Below, piece after piece: positions 33,901 to 45,838 of a DNA stretch of 64,000 nucleotides; position 1 is the stretch's first letter, and every line of letters starts with the position of its first letter. The notes beneath the pieces are model-generated. The model did no database searches. It was given only the letters and a program-made list of their open reading frames with translations, and was not told where the DNA came from. The translations under genes were made by a program, and so were the position numbers. Origin of the DNA: Neofusicoccum parvum (taxonomy: Eukaryota > Ascomycota > Dothideomycetes > Botryosphaeriales > Botryosphaeriaceae); NCBI GenBank assembly GCA_020912385.1, contig CP087210.1, positions 1,116,001 through 1,180,000 on the forward strand. Reading direction: 5' to 3'.

Positions 33901-36900
33901 CTACGGTATGATTCGCGGTCTCCAGTTCTCGGCTTTCGTGTTCCAGTACTACGGTCTGATGCTCGATTTGCTGCTCCTGGGCCTGCAGAGGGCGAGTGAG
34001 CTTGCCGGCCCACCCGGTGCTCCCAATGATTTCCTCCAGTTCAGAGATAGGGCCACTGAGTCGAAGCATCCCATCAGGCTTTACACCCGCTACATCGACA
34101 AGATCTGGGTGTTCTTCCGGTTCAATGCTGATGAGTCTCGGGACCTGATCCAGCGCTTCCTTACTGAACAGCCAGACCCTAACTTCGAGAACGTCATTGG
34201 CTACAAGAACAAGAAGTGCTGGCCTCGCGACTCGCGTATGCGTTTGATGCGTCACGATGTCAATCTTGGTCGCGCAGTGTTCTGGGATCTAAAGAACCGT
34301 CTTCCCCGTTCGGTCACAACTATCGATTGGGATGACACCTTCGCCAGCGTCTACAGTAGGGACAACCCCAACCTGTTGTTTTCTATGTGTGGGTTTGAGG
34401 TGCGCATCTTGCCAAAAATACGCAACCAGAACGACGAGTTCCCCGTGAAGGACAGTGTCTGGTCCCTGGTGGACAACACCACCAAAGAGCGGACAGCCCA
34501 CGCGTTCTTGCAGGTCACCGAAGAGGACATTCAAAAGTTCAACAACCGTATCAGGCAAATTCTGATGTCCTCTGGCTCAACTACTTTCACGAAGATTGCC
34601 AACAAGTGGAACACGGCTTTGATCGCCCTCTTCACCTACTACCGTGAAGCCGCTGCGTCAACTGTCAACCTTCTGGACACCATTGTCAAATGCGAAACCA
34701 AGATTCAGACGCGTGTCAAAATCGGTCTGAACTCCAAGATGCCCTCGCGTTTCCCACCGGCGGTATTCTACACGCCGAAGGAACTGGGTGGTTTGGGTAT
34801 GATCTCTGGATCTCACATTCTCATCCCTGCTAGCGACAAGCGCTGGTCCAAGCAAACTGACACCGGTGTCACTCACTACCGTGCCGGTATGTCCCACGAT
34901 GAGGAGACCCTGATCCCGAACATCTTCCGTTACATCATTCCTTGGGAGGCCGAGTTCATCGACTCTCAACGTGTGTGGACGGAGTACTCCCAGAAGCGCT
35001 TGGAGGCAAATCAACAGAACCGCCGGTTGACGCTCGAGGATCTCGAGGACAGCTGGGATCGTGGTCTCCCTCGTATCAACACTCTGTTCCAGAAGGACCG
35101 CAGCACCCTCTCCTTCGACAAGGGTTTCCGTGCTCGCACTGAGTTCAAGATCTATCAGCACATGAAGAGCAACCCCTTCTGGTGGACAAGTCAGCGACAC
35201 GATGGTAAACTCTGGAATCTCAACGCTTACAGGACCGACGTCATTCAGGCTCTTGGAGGTGTCGAAACAATCCTAGAGCACACCTTGTTCAAGGCGACAG
35301 CTTTCCCATCCTGGGAGGGTCTCTTCTGGGAGAAAGCGTGTCTTGCTAATGGCACAAAGCTGCTCCGGTTCGATGGCTCGATAGTAGAGGTCCAAGATGT
35401 CCAGGAAGGTGATCTACTCCTCGGTCCAGACGGCGGACCTCGTCGCGCGTTCAATGTTGTGTCCGGCGAAGATCGCCTTTATCGCATCAAGATCGGTGGC
35501 AAAAAGGAGGATTTGGTTGTCACACATAACCATATCCTAGTTTTTCACCGGACGAAGAGCGGTACAAACAAGTATGAAGGTCCGACCACACAGGGCCATC
35601 AGGGACGTCTTGAGGCCCAGCTCGGTGACCTACCCGTACCTAGCTCCGACCCTGCGGACGCAAGCCGTCCGAACAACCTCAATAAGCCCCGTCCAGACTT
35701 TTTGTCTGCTCTGAAAAGTGCCATTACTTGGTTGCTTAACGCAGATCGTGACAGCAAGGGAGCTGCCACTGTCCGGAACGCTTTGAACGGCACGATCGGT
35801 ATCACTACTCGCCAAGAGTCTTACATTGTCAACATTCCGGTCGGCCAGGGGTCCCGAGCGGAGTACGCCACATTCGCTTGGGGAAACGCAGATCGTTCTA
35901 GCCTCAAGGGACACCCTAACCACCCGCCGGTCTTCTTTAATTCAATCGAAGAAGCTTTTGCTGCCGCTGTGGCCAAGAGCCGTCAGATCCATGATTCAAG
36001 TGGCGTGACGCTGGCCAACCTTCGTCAGCGTTTCCTGTCCAAGTCCGCGGACGGCAAGGGAGGAGAGCTCCGGATCGATACGGGCTTGCCGAACGTATTT
36101 CTCATCTGGAACAAGAACGCTTCGGATCTGAAGGTCCGTGTGTACTGCTCCCGCAACTATGTGAAGTACGGGCGCACGTACTCCTTCCCATCATTGCCGG
36201 AGTCAATCGAAGTGCTCGATTCTGACGATGAGGAGGAAGAAACAAGTTTCACGGATCCCAACGCCCGGAACGTTTCGGCCGCCGAGTGGTATGACACCGT
36301 TGAAATGACGGCCGCCGAGTTCGCAGCTCTTGACGAGAAGGAGAGAGGCAAATACCGTCTGTTCAGGTCTCCCGGCTTTGAGTTGCCCGAGCAAGCTGTT
36401 CCAATCAACCCCTATTTCCTTGGGCTTTGGCTGGGAGATGGAAGTCGCCGAAGCACCACCATCTATTCCAATCATGAGGCGGAAGTACGGGAGTTCCTCG
36501 TCTCACACGCTGCCGAACTGGACCTTCACCTGGTGTGGCACCAGGGCCTTAGCTACGCGACCGTGGGCCGGACAAGGCTCGCTGATCGACCTCTCCCTCC
36601 TGTCCAGAACAACCTGCCGGTAAGGCCGAAGAAACGTCAAGCCCGGCAGACCATTATCCGGCAACGTCTCGCCGCCGGCTGGACATATCAGCCGGAACGC
36701 TCCCGCGGCGAGACTAGAATTTGGCAGGCCCCTCCTGGGGATGTAAATGACACTGTCCAGGATAGCGGCAACGTCCCGGAAAGTGACGAAGTACGGGATG
36801 AGAACGTTCTGGAGCGTGAGGTTGTGGTCATAAGTAGCGACGACGTGCTGGCCAACAGCATCCCGGACACTGATGATGAAGAGCCTAGTGACGACGTGCG

Positions 36901-39900
36901 GAACGAGAACGTTCTAGAGCGCCCCGGTGTTCAAACAAGTTTGAAGCGTGGGGTTAGCTCAAGCTCTGCCAGTTCTCCGGTGCGTCTCGTACGTCGACAG
37001 CGACGGGCGACCGACATTGACGTCGCAGCTTTCGACTCGTCAATGAACCTAGATGAGCTAAACTCGGAGGCTGCAGAGTCGATTCCTGAAGATCCTCTAT
37101 CTCAGCTTATGTCTGATGCAGACTTTGCGCAGATGGTCGGCCCACCTGGAGTGCCTGAAGAGTCGGCATTCGCGAACGACCTGGCAGACGAGGACGACCT
37201 GGATATAATTGAGGCTGTCGATGAGGAAGAAGAGGACGATGACTACGAGGATGACGATGACAAGGACAATGTCCAAAGCGTCGCGCGTCAACGGACCTAT
37301 CGCTTGGAGCTTGGTCGCCGTACTTACGGCGACCTACAGGACGAAGAGCGAGACCAACTCCTCGATCAGATCATTGACAGGCCTGCTTACACCCCGGGTC
37401 CCAATACACTTCTGCACGCCCTGAACGATCTGGGAGTACTTGCGCGTGGAGTTACGGGACCGGAGGCTGATAAGAAGCACATTCCGTCGATCTACCTCAG
37501 AAACTCCCGATCTATCCGTCTCGCTGTGCTCGCAGGTTTGCTCGATTCCGACGGCTGGTATGTTTACCCTGAAAACATGTTCGGCTTCTCCCAGAGCGAG
37601 CTATGGCACAAAACTCTCTTCTGGGACACGGTTGCTCTAGCACGATCATTAGGCTTCAGTGTCTGGACCACCCGGCGGATGAGGTGGACTCCAACCCGCA
37701 CGAAACGCACTCCCCACCTCGTTGCGCAGATATTCGGCAACTTGAAAGAAGTTCCGTGTCTCCTCACGCGCAAGAAAGGTGTCGAACGTTACATCCCTCA
37801 AGCCCACAGCTTTGTTGTGAAAGACATCGCCCTCGAATCGACAGCCACAGGTTGGTCCGGTTTCCGGGTCGATCAGGACCAGCTCTACCTGCGACATGAC
37901 TATCTCGTGCTCCACAACAGTGGTTTTGAAGGTCAGTACCCCTTAAACCCCTTTTCACAACACCTTACTAACATGATCTGCAGAATCGATGAAATTCAAG
38001 AAGCTCACCAACGCCCAGCGTTCTGGTCTGAACCAAATCCCCAACCGTCGTTTCACTCTCTGGTGGTCACCTACCATCAACCGTGCCAACGTCTACGTTG
38101 GTTTCCAAGTCCAGCTGGATTTGACAGGTATCTTCTTGCATGGCAAGATTCCCACGCTGAAGATTTCCCTCATTCAAATCTTCCGTGCCCATTTGTGGCA
38201 GAAGATCCATGAGTCTGTTGTCATGGATTTGTGCCAGGTCTTCGACCAGGAACTTGAGGCGCTTGGCATCGAGACCGTGCAGAAGGAGACCATCCACCCC
38301 AGAAAGTCGTACAAGATGAACAGTTCTTGCGCCGATATCCTTCTGTTCGCCAGCCACAAGTGGAGTGTCTCGCCTCCTTCGCTCCTCTACGACACCAAGG
38401 ATACGATGACTGCCACAACAACGAACAAGTTCTGGATTGATGTGCAGCTGCGCTACGGTGATTACGATTCGCACGACATCGAGCGCTACGTGCGCGCGAA
38501 GTACCTGGATTACACGACTGACAGCATGTCAATCTACCCGTCTGCCACTGGTCTCATGATTGGTATCGACTTGGCTTACAACCTGTACTCTGCTTACGGC
38601 CAGTACTTCCCCGGTCTGAAACAGCTTGTCCAACAAGCTATGGCCAAGATCATGAAGGCCAACCCAGCGCTCTACGTCCTGCGTGAGCGTATCCGGAAGG
38701 GTCTGCAGCTGTACGCCTCGGAAAGTAACCAAGAGTTCCTCAACTCCCAGAACTATTCGGAACTCTTCAGCAACCAGGTGCAACTCTTCATTGACGACAC
38801 CAACGTCTACCGTGTCACCATTCACAAGACTTTCGAGGGTAACTTGACGACCAAGCCCATCAACGGCGCTATCTTCATTTTCAACCCTCGCACTGGTCAA
38901 CTGTTCTTGAAGATCATCCACACCAGTGTCTGGGCCGGTCAGAAGCGTCTCGGACAGCTGGCCAAGTGGAAAACGGCAGAAGAAGTTGCGGCATTGATCC
39001 GTTCGTTGCCCGTTGAAGAGCAGCCGAAGCAGCTGATTGTCACTCGCAAGGGTCTCCTTGATCCTCTCGAGGTGCACTTGCTCGACTTCCCCAACATCTC
39101 CATCCGTGCCTCGGAACTCCAGCTTCCTTTCCAGGCTGCGATGAAGGTGGAGAAGCTTGGTGACATGATTCTCAGGGCGACAGAGCCGCAGATGGTTCTC
39201 TTCAACTTGTACGACGAGTGGCTAAAGACCATCTCTTCCTACACGGCATTCTCGCGTCTGATCCTGATCCTGCGTGCTCTGCATGTTAACCAGGACAAGA
39301 CCAAGCTTATCCTTCGGCCCGACAAGACGGTCATCACCCAGGAGCACCACATCTGGCCTTCGCTGTCTGACGAAGACTGGATCAAGGTCGAAGTCTCGCT
39401 CCGTGATCTAATTCTGAATGATTATGGAAAGAAGAACAACGTCAACACGTCCAGTTTGACGAGCAGTGAAGTGCGTGACATCATCCTGGGTATGGAGATT
39501 AGTGCGCCGTCACTCCAACGCCAACAGGCCGCCGAGATCGAGAAGCAGCAACAAGAGCAGCAACAGCTCACTGCTGTGACGACCAAGACTCAGAACGTTC
39601 ACGGTGAGGACATCGTTGTCACCACTACTTCTCAGTACGAACAGGCAACCTTCGCTTCGAAGACGGAGTGGCGCACTCGAGCAATCGCGACCAGCAACTT
39701 GAGGACGAGGTCGAACAACATCTACATCAGCTCCGATGATGTCAGGGAAGACGACCACTACACGTACATCATGCCCAAGAACATCCTCAAGCGCTTCATC
39801 ACCATCGCAGACCTGCGCGTGCAAGTGGCTGGCTACCTGTACGGAAACTCGCCGCCCGACAACGACCAGGTCAAGGAGATCAAGACGATCGTTATGATCC

Positions 39901-40463
39901 CGCAGGTAGGAAACACGCGCGACGTGCAGTTGCCGCACAAGCTACCGCAGCACGAGTATCTCAACAACATGGAGCCGCTCGGCGTCATCCACACGGTTTC
40001 GGGCAACGAGCTGCCGTACATGAGCCCGATGGATGTGACACAGCACGCGCGCCTGATGAACACGCACGCATCGTGGGACAAGAAGACGGTCACTATGACG
40101 GTCTCGTTCACTCCTGGCTCGGTCAGCCTGGCGGCGTGGGCGCTGACGCCCAACGGCTACAAGTGGGGCGCCGAGAACAAGGACACGCAATCGGAGCAGC
40201 CGGCGGGCTTCTCGACCAACATGGGTGACAAGTGCCAGCTGCTGCTGTCGGACAAGATCAGAGGCTACTTCCTGGTGCCCGAGACGGGCGTGTGGAACTA
40301 TAGCTTCATGGGGAGTGGCTTCGGCGCCGTCGAGAAGAAGGCGGTCGACGTCAAGCTGGACACGCCCAAGGCTTTCTACGACGATATCCACCGCCCGCTA
40401 CACTTCATGAGCTTTGCGGAGCTGGAGGACATCTGGGTGGATCGGGAAAATCAGTTCGAGTAG
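30764..40463 (+). CDS. PRP8: Pre-mRNA-splicing factor Prp8 with internal intein
   Basis: Two exons, 30764..37931 and 37984..40463, encode a 3215-aa precursor; removing the 860-aa intein leaves a 2355-aa Prp8, the normal eukaryotic size. Prp8 is the core U5 snRNP protein that scaffolds the spliceosome active site. The mature chain has a Pro-rich start ([10 protein letters not shown]), then PRO8NT and PROCN regions with the reverse-transcriptase-like core, the endonuclease-like and RNase H-like domains, and a C-terminal JAB1/MPN domain (from about [14 protein letters not shown] to PNGYKWG). The intein interrupts FWEKA/SGFEESMKF, the classic fungal prp8-a site. The single 52-base intron has a perfect TACTAAC branch site and begins only 13 bases after the intein-coding end. 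Confidence 0.98.
35339..37918 (+). mobile_element. PRP8 intein with LAGLIDADG homing endonuclease (860 aa)
   Basis: An in-frame intein between Ala (FWEKA) and Ser (SGFEES) of Prp8. Splicing residues are intact: Cys1 (CLANGTKLL), block [10 protein letters not shown] with Thr62 and His65, a C-terminal block ending [12 protein letters not shown] (His859, Asn860), and Ser as +1. Two LAGLIDADG motifs are present: FLGLWLGDG at 36416..36442 (Asp367) and LAGLLDSDG at 37529..37555 (Asp738), both keeping the catalytic acid, so the endonuclease may be active. The protein excises itself from Prp8; the endonuclease would cut an intein-free PRP8 allele and drive copying into it. The two motifs are about 371 residues apart because of a long acidic, low-complexity insert. 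The element is near the large end for PRP8 inteins as I know them. Confidence 0.95.
36782..36922 (+). repeat. Internal repeat in the intein linker
   Basis: Two 36-base copies at 36782..36817 and 36887..36922 encode [12 protein letters not shown] and [12 protein letters not shown]; a third partial copy encodes SDDVLAN near 36837. The copies are 105 bases apart, which suggests a local duplication that helped expand the acidic insert between the two endonuclease motifs. Confidence 0.8.
37932..37983 (+). other. Sole PRP8 intron, next to the intein site
   Basis: A 52-base intron with a GTCAGT donor, a perfect TACTAAC branch site at about 37966 and a CTGCAG acceptor. It splits the GAA codon of the extein motif SGFEES. 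It is the only intron evident in this 9.7-kb gene. Confidence 0.9.
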
Positions 40464-40942
40464 TGCGAAAAAGTGTGTGTGAGATGGCGGTGGCTTGGTT
40501 TGGGTGGAGGTTGAGATGGCTGCCGATGGTGGTGGGGCTTAGCTGGTTTACGCGTTCAATGGCGTTTGCTTTTAGCGGAATAGGGTTTCTGGTTGGCATG
40601 ATGGGGAGGATATGGTGGTTTCTGCTTTCTTTCTTTCCACCAAGGCAAGAAACTGTATTATGAAGTGGGAAAGTAGCTAACAGCACAAAAGGGGCCAGTT
40701 TCTTTAGCTGGTGGGTATTTGTATCATAATGAAAGTAGTCTTCCTGATATTCGTGAATCATGACTCTTCTCGCAACATGCCCTAACTCTCATAAAAGTCG
40801 GTGCATACTTTTTCGACCCTCCCTTTCCATATTTTAACTCCCCACAACCATATAACCTACAACTTTACAGCGCGTCGCCTGTCACTCCATAGTGTGTTAC
40901 GCTCTACCTATGCACCTTACTGGTGAATTCTCCTTAATTGAG

Positions 40943-40985
<43 letters not shown>

Positions 40986-41250
40986 AAATATGAATACAGG
41001 GGTCAAAAAAGCAGTCGCCTAAAAGCTAGCCAGACCGACGACCTGTGCTTCAACTATCCATGAGGGTAGACACGTGTTGCATTACTATCAAAATCAACCT
41101 CGTCTATCTTCTTCTTCTAGCCTCAAGAGGTGTCTGCACTAGCAGCTTATTATAGCTTCACCTGCAGGGGCCGGAGATCAGACCAAGCATTCCCATCCTC
41201 TCTCTCTTTCTCTCATCCCTACATTCCTCCATCCTTCTCATCCGCAATCC
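40464..41250. other. Intergenic region with long G homopolymer
   Basis: The 3' flank of PRP8 followed by AT-richer DNA and a 39-base G run at 40945..40983. No gene is supported. The far end (about 41180-41250) is CT-rich and is the 3' flank of the proposed minus-strand gene at 41251-41864. Confidence 0.5.
40945..40983. repeat. G homopolymer of 39 bases
   Basis: An uninterrupted run of 39 G. Such runs can form G-quadruplexes and are hard to sequence, so the exact length may be a technical artefact. It lies about 480 bases past the PRP8 stop codon. Confidence 0.9.
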
Positions 41251-41864
41251 TCACGCAGAAGCCCCCTGCCGCATGGCCCTCAGCGCTTCTGCTCGTCGCT
41301 CCATGTATGCGGAGTCGAGAAACGCCGAGCGCTCCTGCCGCGAGTTGAACTGGATCACCGCATGCGCTGCAGTCATGTTCATGTCATCATTCCTCCTGCT
41401 TTTTTTTTTTTCTCATGATCCACGCCGTGTTGTCGAATGACGTCGTGCGAGGCAACAAGAGGGCACGAGGTCGATTCGGGAAGTATTGCAACAGGGGGGG
41501 GGGGGGGGGGGTGGTTTGCCACATGGGCATCTGAAGCATTCGTCCGGACGCATATTTTGCAGCGAGAAGTGAAAGAGCCAAATCCATCCGTAGGATGCTT
41601 TCAGACACCAATGTGCGGAAGACTGTTGCAACACTTTCCGAGGCGACCTCGAAAATCGGGCGAGGATGGGGTGGCGGGGAGACCTCGAGACTTACTGCTG
41701 CTGCTTTTCTTGCCCGACGGCGGTGGCGGGGCGCCAAAAGCAAGCGCGCCGCGCGCCGACGAGGCTTTCTCTGCGGCGCTGGTGCCGAGGCTGCTGGTGG
41801 TGCATGATGTCGCCGTCGTCTGCGCGGCTCCGGGCTTCCTGAGTGGGCCTTTGGGACGGAGCAT
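41251..41864 (-). CDS. Possible small spliced protein of unknown function
   Basis: A proposed 94-aa protein from exons 41864..41696 and 41366..41251. The donor is a consensus GTAAGT, the acceptor is GACTGCAG, and the reading frame closes at a TGA. The first exon reads MLRPKGPLRKPGAA and ends in a Lys/Ser-rich GKKSSSS; the second gives HAVIQFNSRQERSAFLDSAY and then a charged helix MERRAEALRAMRQGASA. The second exon looks like ordered coding sequence. The intron is long for this genome (329 bases) and contains a run of 18 C on the coding strand, so an extra exon or a different structure is possible. I do not recognise the family. Confidence 0.4.
41494..41511. repeat. G homopolymer of 18 bases
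   Basis: A run of 18 G on the plus strand, inside the proposed intron of the small minus-strand gene. It is the second long G tract within 600 bases. Confidence 0.9.
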
Positions 41865-44800
41865 GGCGGCGGCGGTGCGGCGCGGTGCGGTGCGTCGTTG
41901 GGTCAGCGGGTGCTGCGGATGATGGTGATGATGATGATGATGCAGCGGCAGCAGCAGCGTCTCGTGATGCCTGCAAAAGTTTCGCGGGCTTCTGCGGATA
42001 TCTCGAAGCTTTTTTTTTTCGTGTCTGTTTGGAGGTTGGATGGAGAGGGCTTGGTGGTTTCCGGATTGAGGAAATGGTGGTTGTCAGACTTGCGCGGAGC
42101 GAGCGAAGACGCGAGCGATCGGCCGGCTGGCCATGTTGGGCCGGCCGTTGGAGCTTACGGCTTTGGGTTAGTGGGAGCGAGGGTGGATGGGGACCGGATC
42201 CTGGCTCGCCTGAGGAGGCTGTATACTCGGTCTTTTTCTTCGTGCTTCCGTGGCCAGACGTGACACGGACTGCGGCGGTGTGTATTGCGAGCGTACGCTT
42301 GCAGTCAATGCTGGGCATGCGGATTCGCGCGTTTCGGGCATCGCGGACGGCTGCAGGTGCCACGAGTTCAGCCGCGCTGCCCCGAGACAGGCCGGTGCGC
42401 GCCAAAGTCGTGGCCGCTGTTCCTCAGCTCACGGCGCCCGTCTGGCTCACGTTTGACTCTCGCCCACGCTCTCCCTCACTGTCGCTTTGTCAGACTCCCT
42501 GGCTTCCCGAGAGCGCGGCACTTTCCTAGTGCCTCTCGGCATCTTCCCGCGTCATGTCAGACGCGCGAAAGGGGAATGAGACGAGGCCGACCTGCAGAAC
42601 GCTGAGCCCTGGCCGCAGACGCGCACATGGAGGATGAGCGGGACGGCCCACATCCAGAGACGCGCGCGCCTCAAGCCAACGGCAAGCGCCATGCTCCTCC
42701 GCGTGATCCTGCCCCCGACAGGCACACGAACAGCCCGCAAGCCCGCTCACGCCGATCGTCGACGATTCTGCCCATTCCTGCCGGCTGATTCTACCGTTCC
42801 CAAGGGGTGGGGGCGTCGGGCTGTGGGGTAGAACAAGCATATCTGTGCTGGCCCCGAAGGATTCCTGGACAGACTGTGTGCCGGTAGGGCCCCGGCCACC
42901 ACGCCGCAGGCTTGCGGGTCCAGACTTGCTTTCTGACGTCGTCGCTGTACGAAATACGCCGCACAGATGCGCCGCGGCGCATGCGTCCTGCTGCTCTTGC
43001 TGCGGGCCACGAGTCTCCACCGGCGTCTCCGTAGCACCACCGCCCGCTTTTCTTGCCTCGCGCCGTACTTCTCGATGGGGAAAATGGAGCTTTCAGACGT
43101 TTGAAGTTGTGAGGGTAGGGCATGCCTTTGTTTGTTTTTGGCTTAGGCCTTGAAGCAGCGGCAGTGCGTAGGGCTTGGAGTCTCTGCTTTGGATTTCGGC
43201 GGTGAGTGATGGTGGCTTTTCCATGTGGTTTGCGTTGTCTGATGCTGCGGTCGTGAGTCGGGTGTGTGCGTGATTGTTGGGCCTTCCTGGTGTGTCGGTG
43301 GTGTTGCACAATGGGGCCAAACACCAATTTCACTTGCATCTCAGCAGCATGAACTGCGATTTGGCCCTGCCGGACTCTCTCGGTTCAGCTAATTCTGTAC
43401 GCAGAAGCACCTATAGCGTCGCTGGAGTGCTGTTTTGGCCATCACATCTCCTGGGCTACCGCAATGCTCACGGGCCAGCACGAGAGCGCGATTTTCAACG
43501 CCAAAGCTACTTCCACACAATTGGCTCGACGAACCAAACTCCGCTAAGCACATTGCCGGAGCAATATGCAGAACCGGAGGTGCCACCTCTCGGTAACCGA
43601 GCACCTCCGCGGCACAGCCACTTGCTTCTCTGGGCACAGCTACACGTGCTTTCCAAAACACGGCATAATCCCTACCACGGAACAGCAACGGCGAGTACCC
43701 CGGACTATCACTTCTACTTGAGACGCCTGGTCCTGTAGGCGGGCCGGAGCTCTTCCGTTCCCGGCGGATCCTTCCGGCGCGGCTTCTTCCCTTGCTCGGT
43801 AACTCTCGCCGTGCCAATCCTGACCCAGCAGGGAAAGATGTTGCTATCAGCCTGGTATGTATAACAGGGTGGAAACCTGCATGCGAGGTTGGTGGTATTG
43901 GGTGTGACGCCCTGCATCGGGGTTGCCGATGCTGGTGGATGGGAGACGAGCTTGGAGGTTGATGGATTCGAGTTAGTGTGGTTCTCGGTGGGTGCAGGAA
44001 GGATTACTAACAACAGTTGTCTTCTTCCGCTCCGTGACTGCTGCGTTTCACCCATGCTCTCAGAAACTCTCTCCTGGCTGAATCCTCTTTGCCTCTCCTC
44101 TTGAGGGCACCAGCACCGTACGACTTACAAATCAGCCACGTTCGATGATATCCGAAGAATTTTCAGACACCTCTGGAAGCTTCAGCGACTCTCAAATATT
44201 CCCAGAGACAATTAGAGGGGCTGGTCGGCAGCTGCCACCAGCACATCTTGCAAGTGGTAGGCACTATCATTTACTAACACTGCCGCGACCCAGACCTCCA
44301 CACAGAAGCCCTCCGAAATGTCAGAGATGTACCCCAGCTTCCGCCCGACGACAGGTCAAACCGCAACTGTTCGTTCAATCTCCCCTAGAATCCAAGCCAG
44401 CGGTACAACTGTGTACGAGGGATGCTTCTCCTAGTTCCAATAGTCTCGATGATGGTTTTTAAGGGAAGGCAGATCGTTGAAGGCAGGAATTCCCTTAAAA
44501 AAAAAAGGCATTCTAGGTCTTTTTCGGGGTATCGGTGCTACTTGGTAATCTTGAAGGGTCATTTCCACTTAAGATTCAGGTTCTAGAGCGCCTGCCTCAT
44601 CGCGAGCGTATCATCGCCGCCCGCTAGCCACCTCAGCCCATGCCAAATGAGGATTGTCATGAAGCTATGTACCAGCAGCTTTGATGTCCTTACGTGATGC
44701 TCAAGCAATCGGATCAAATCAGCCTCAGATCTTGCTCGGCTACCCAGAAAGAACGTGACAACAACATTGTCAGAGTCACAGCCTTGGTGAGGAGATGCCG

Positions 44801-45838
44801 ATAACGTCTGGGATTTGGAAGTGATGAAGGACATATACGTGCACAAGTGGTCTCCATCATCAAATGTCCGTGATGAAACTCTCCCCGCATACCTTCGCTG
44901 TCGTGTGATGGTGGAGTCTCGAGTAGTATCGAAGAAGACCCGGATAAAGAAAATCTGCTGCGGCTACCCGTCCCCAGAATGTCCTATTAAGTTGGTGGTA
45001 TTAACTGCTCCAGGTCTGAGAGAGCAAGATGCAGTAAAGCAAGAAGGATGAATGCAGAAGAGTGATTCATTTATTTTCATAGGCAATTGAGCATTTAAGA
45101 ACAACGGAACTATGTGTTGATCCTGGCCCCCGCTTTGTGTTGGAATGGAGCAAAAGGACGGATCTCGTCCAATTGCTCCTGGAGGCTTGATAGCCCCTTT
45201 TACCCCCCTCCCTGGATCACGGGAGAGAGGACACGGCGTATAGATCCAACACTTTGTGACTGCCACGTGATAGTATGACAGGCGAGGCGCCATCAACTCC
45301 GAGGCAACTACAAAAGCTGACTACGTCGCCAATATCTGTTCCTCCGTGCCCTTTAGTTAGACGGCGAAGCTATGGGAATCATTCCTCGTATGTCCTAGTG
45401 TGAGAGCACACTTCTCGGGTTTCGGTTCTCTTTTCAATGTGACGAAAAAAGACACTTCGCTGTGCGTTCTCTCCTCGCTTTTTTTTTTGTTTTCCCCCGA
45501 AATTGAGTGCCGTTTAATTTTCCCGATTCTGTGACTCAAAATCGGCCATTGCTTTCGTCCTTCGGTGTTTTGGCGACATAACACAGCTAGTCACTTTACA
45601 AGCAGGCATTTGCGAGCCTCCCACTAATTCATTTTGTGATTTCCTCACGCCGGCAAATGATGTTCGGCAAGTACGCTAAGACACGGGCACACGCCAGCGA
45701 ACGTGATCGATTTCAACCGCAAGCGCAAGACACAAAAGGCAAACCGACCGTCGAGCAGAGATTCCTCGAAGAGGAGGCGCGAAGCCGCTTGGAAGCTTTG
45801 CGCGCCGCACACGCAACCCCACGACCCCCCTCACCCTT
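41865..45838. other. Gene-poor region
   Basis: About 4 kb without a confident gene. Roughly 41900-43300 is GC-rich with a GAT-type microsatellite near 41925-41942 and overlapping low-complexity open frames on both strands. A minus-strand frame at 43714-44055 is listed separately as a weak candidate. The 44100-45800 part is less GC-rich, with A or T runs near 44497 and 45480, and short frames without clear motifs. The last bases are the 3' flank of the P450. Confidence 0.45.
43714..44055 (-). CDS. Weak candidate small protein
   Basis: A 113-aa frame starting MGETQQSRSGRRQ and ending in a charged tail (KKPRRKDPPGTEELRPAY and a few further residues). A possible intron inside it (GTAATC donor, CACTAACTC branch-like site, GATGCAG acceptor) would give a shorter product. 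There is no family match and no signal peptide. It is listed only because the C-terminal part has a composition more like protein than its surroundings. Confidence 0.2.
   Translation of the reverse strand: MGETQQSRSGRRQLLLVILPAPTENHTNSNPSTSKLVSHPPASATPMQGVTPNTTNLACRFPPCYTYQADSNIFPCWVRIGTARVTEQGKKPRRKDPPGTEELRPAYRTRRLK

Noticed and set aside
41692..42405. 237-codon minus-strand open frame and the opposing 228-codon plus-strand frame
   Set aside because: Low-complexity Ser/Ala/Arg runs from microsatellites; the better supported alternative is the small spliced gene starting at 41864.
44145..44462. 105-codon plus-strand frame starting MISEEFSDTSG
   Set aside because: No motif, no convincing splice partner upstream, and composition not clearly coding.
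44583..44846. Minus-strand frame with a VVVTFFLGSRARSEADLIRLL segment
   Set aside because: It weakly recalls fungal NLR-type NTPase sequences, but it has no ATG in good context and stops appear upstream; at most a relic.
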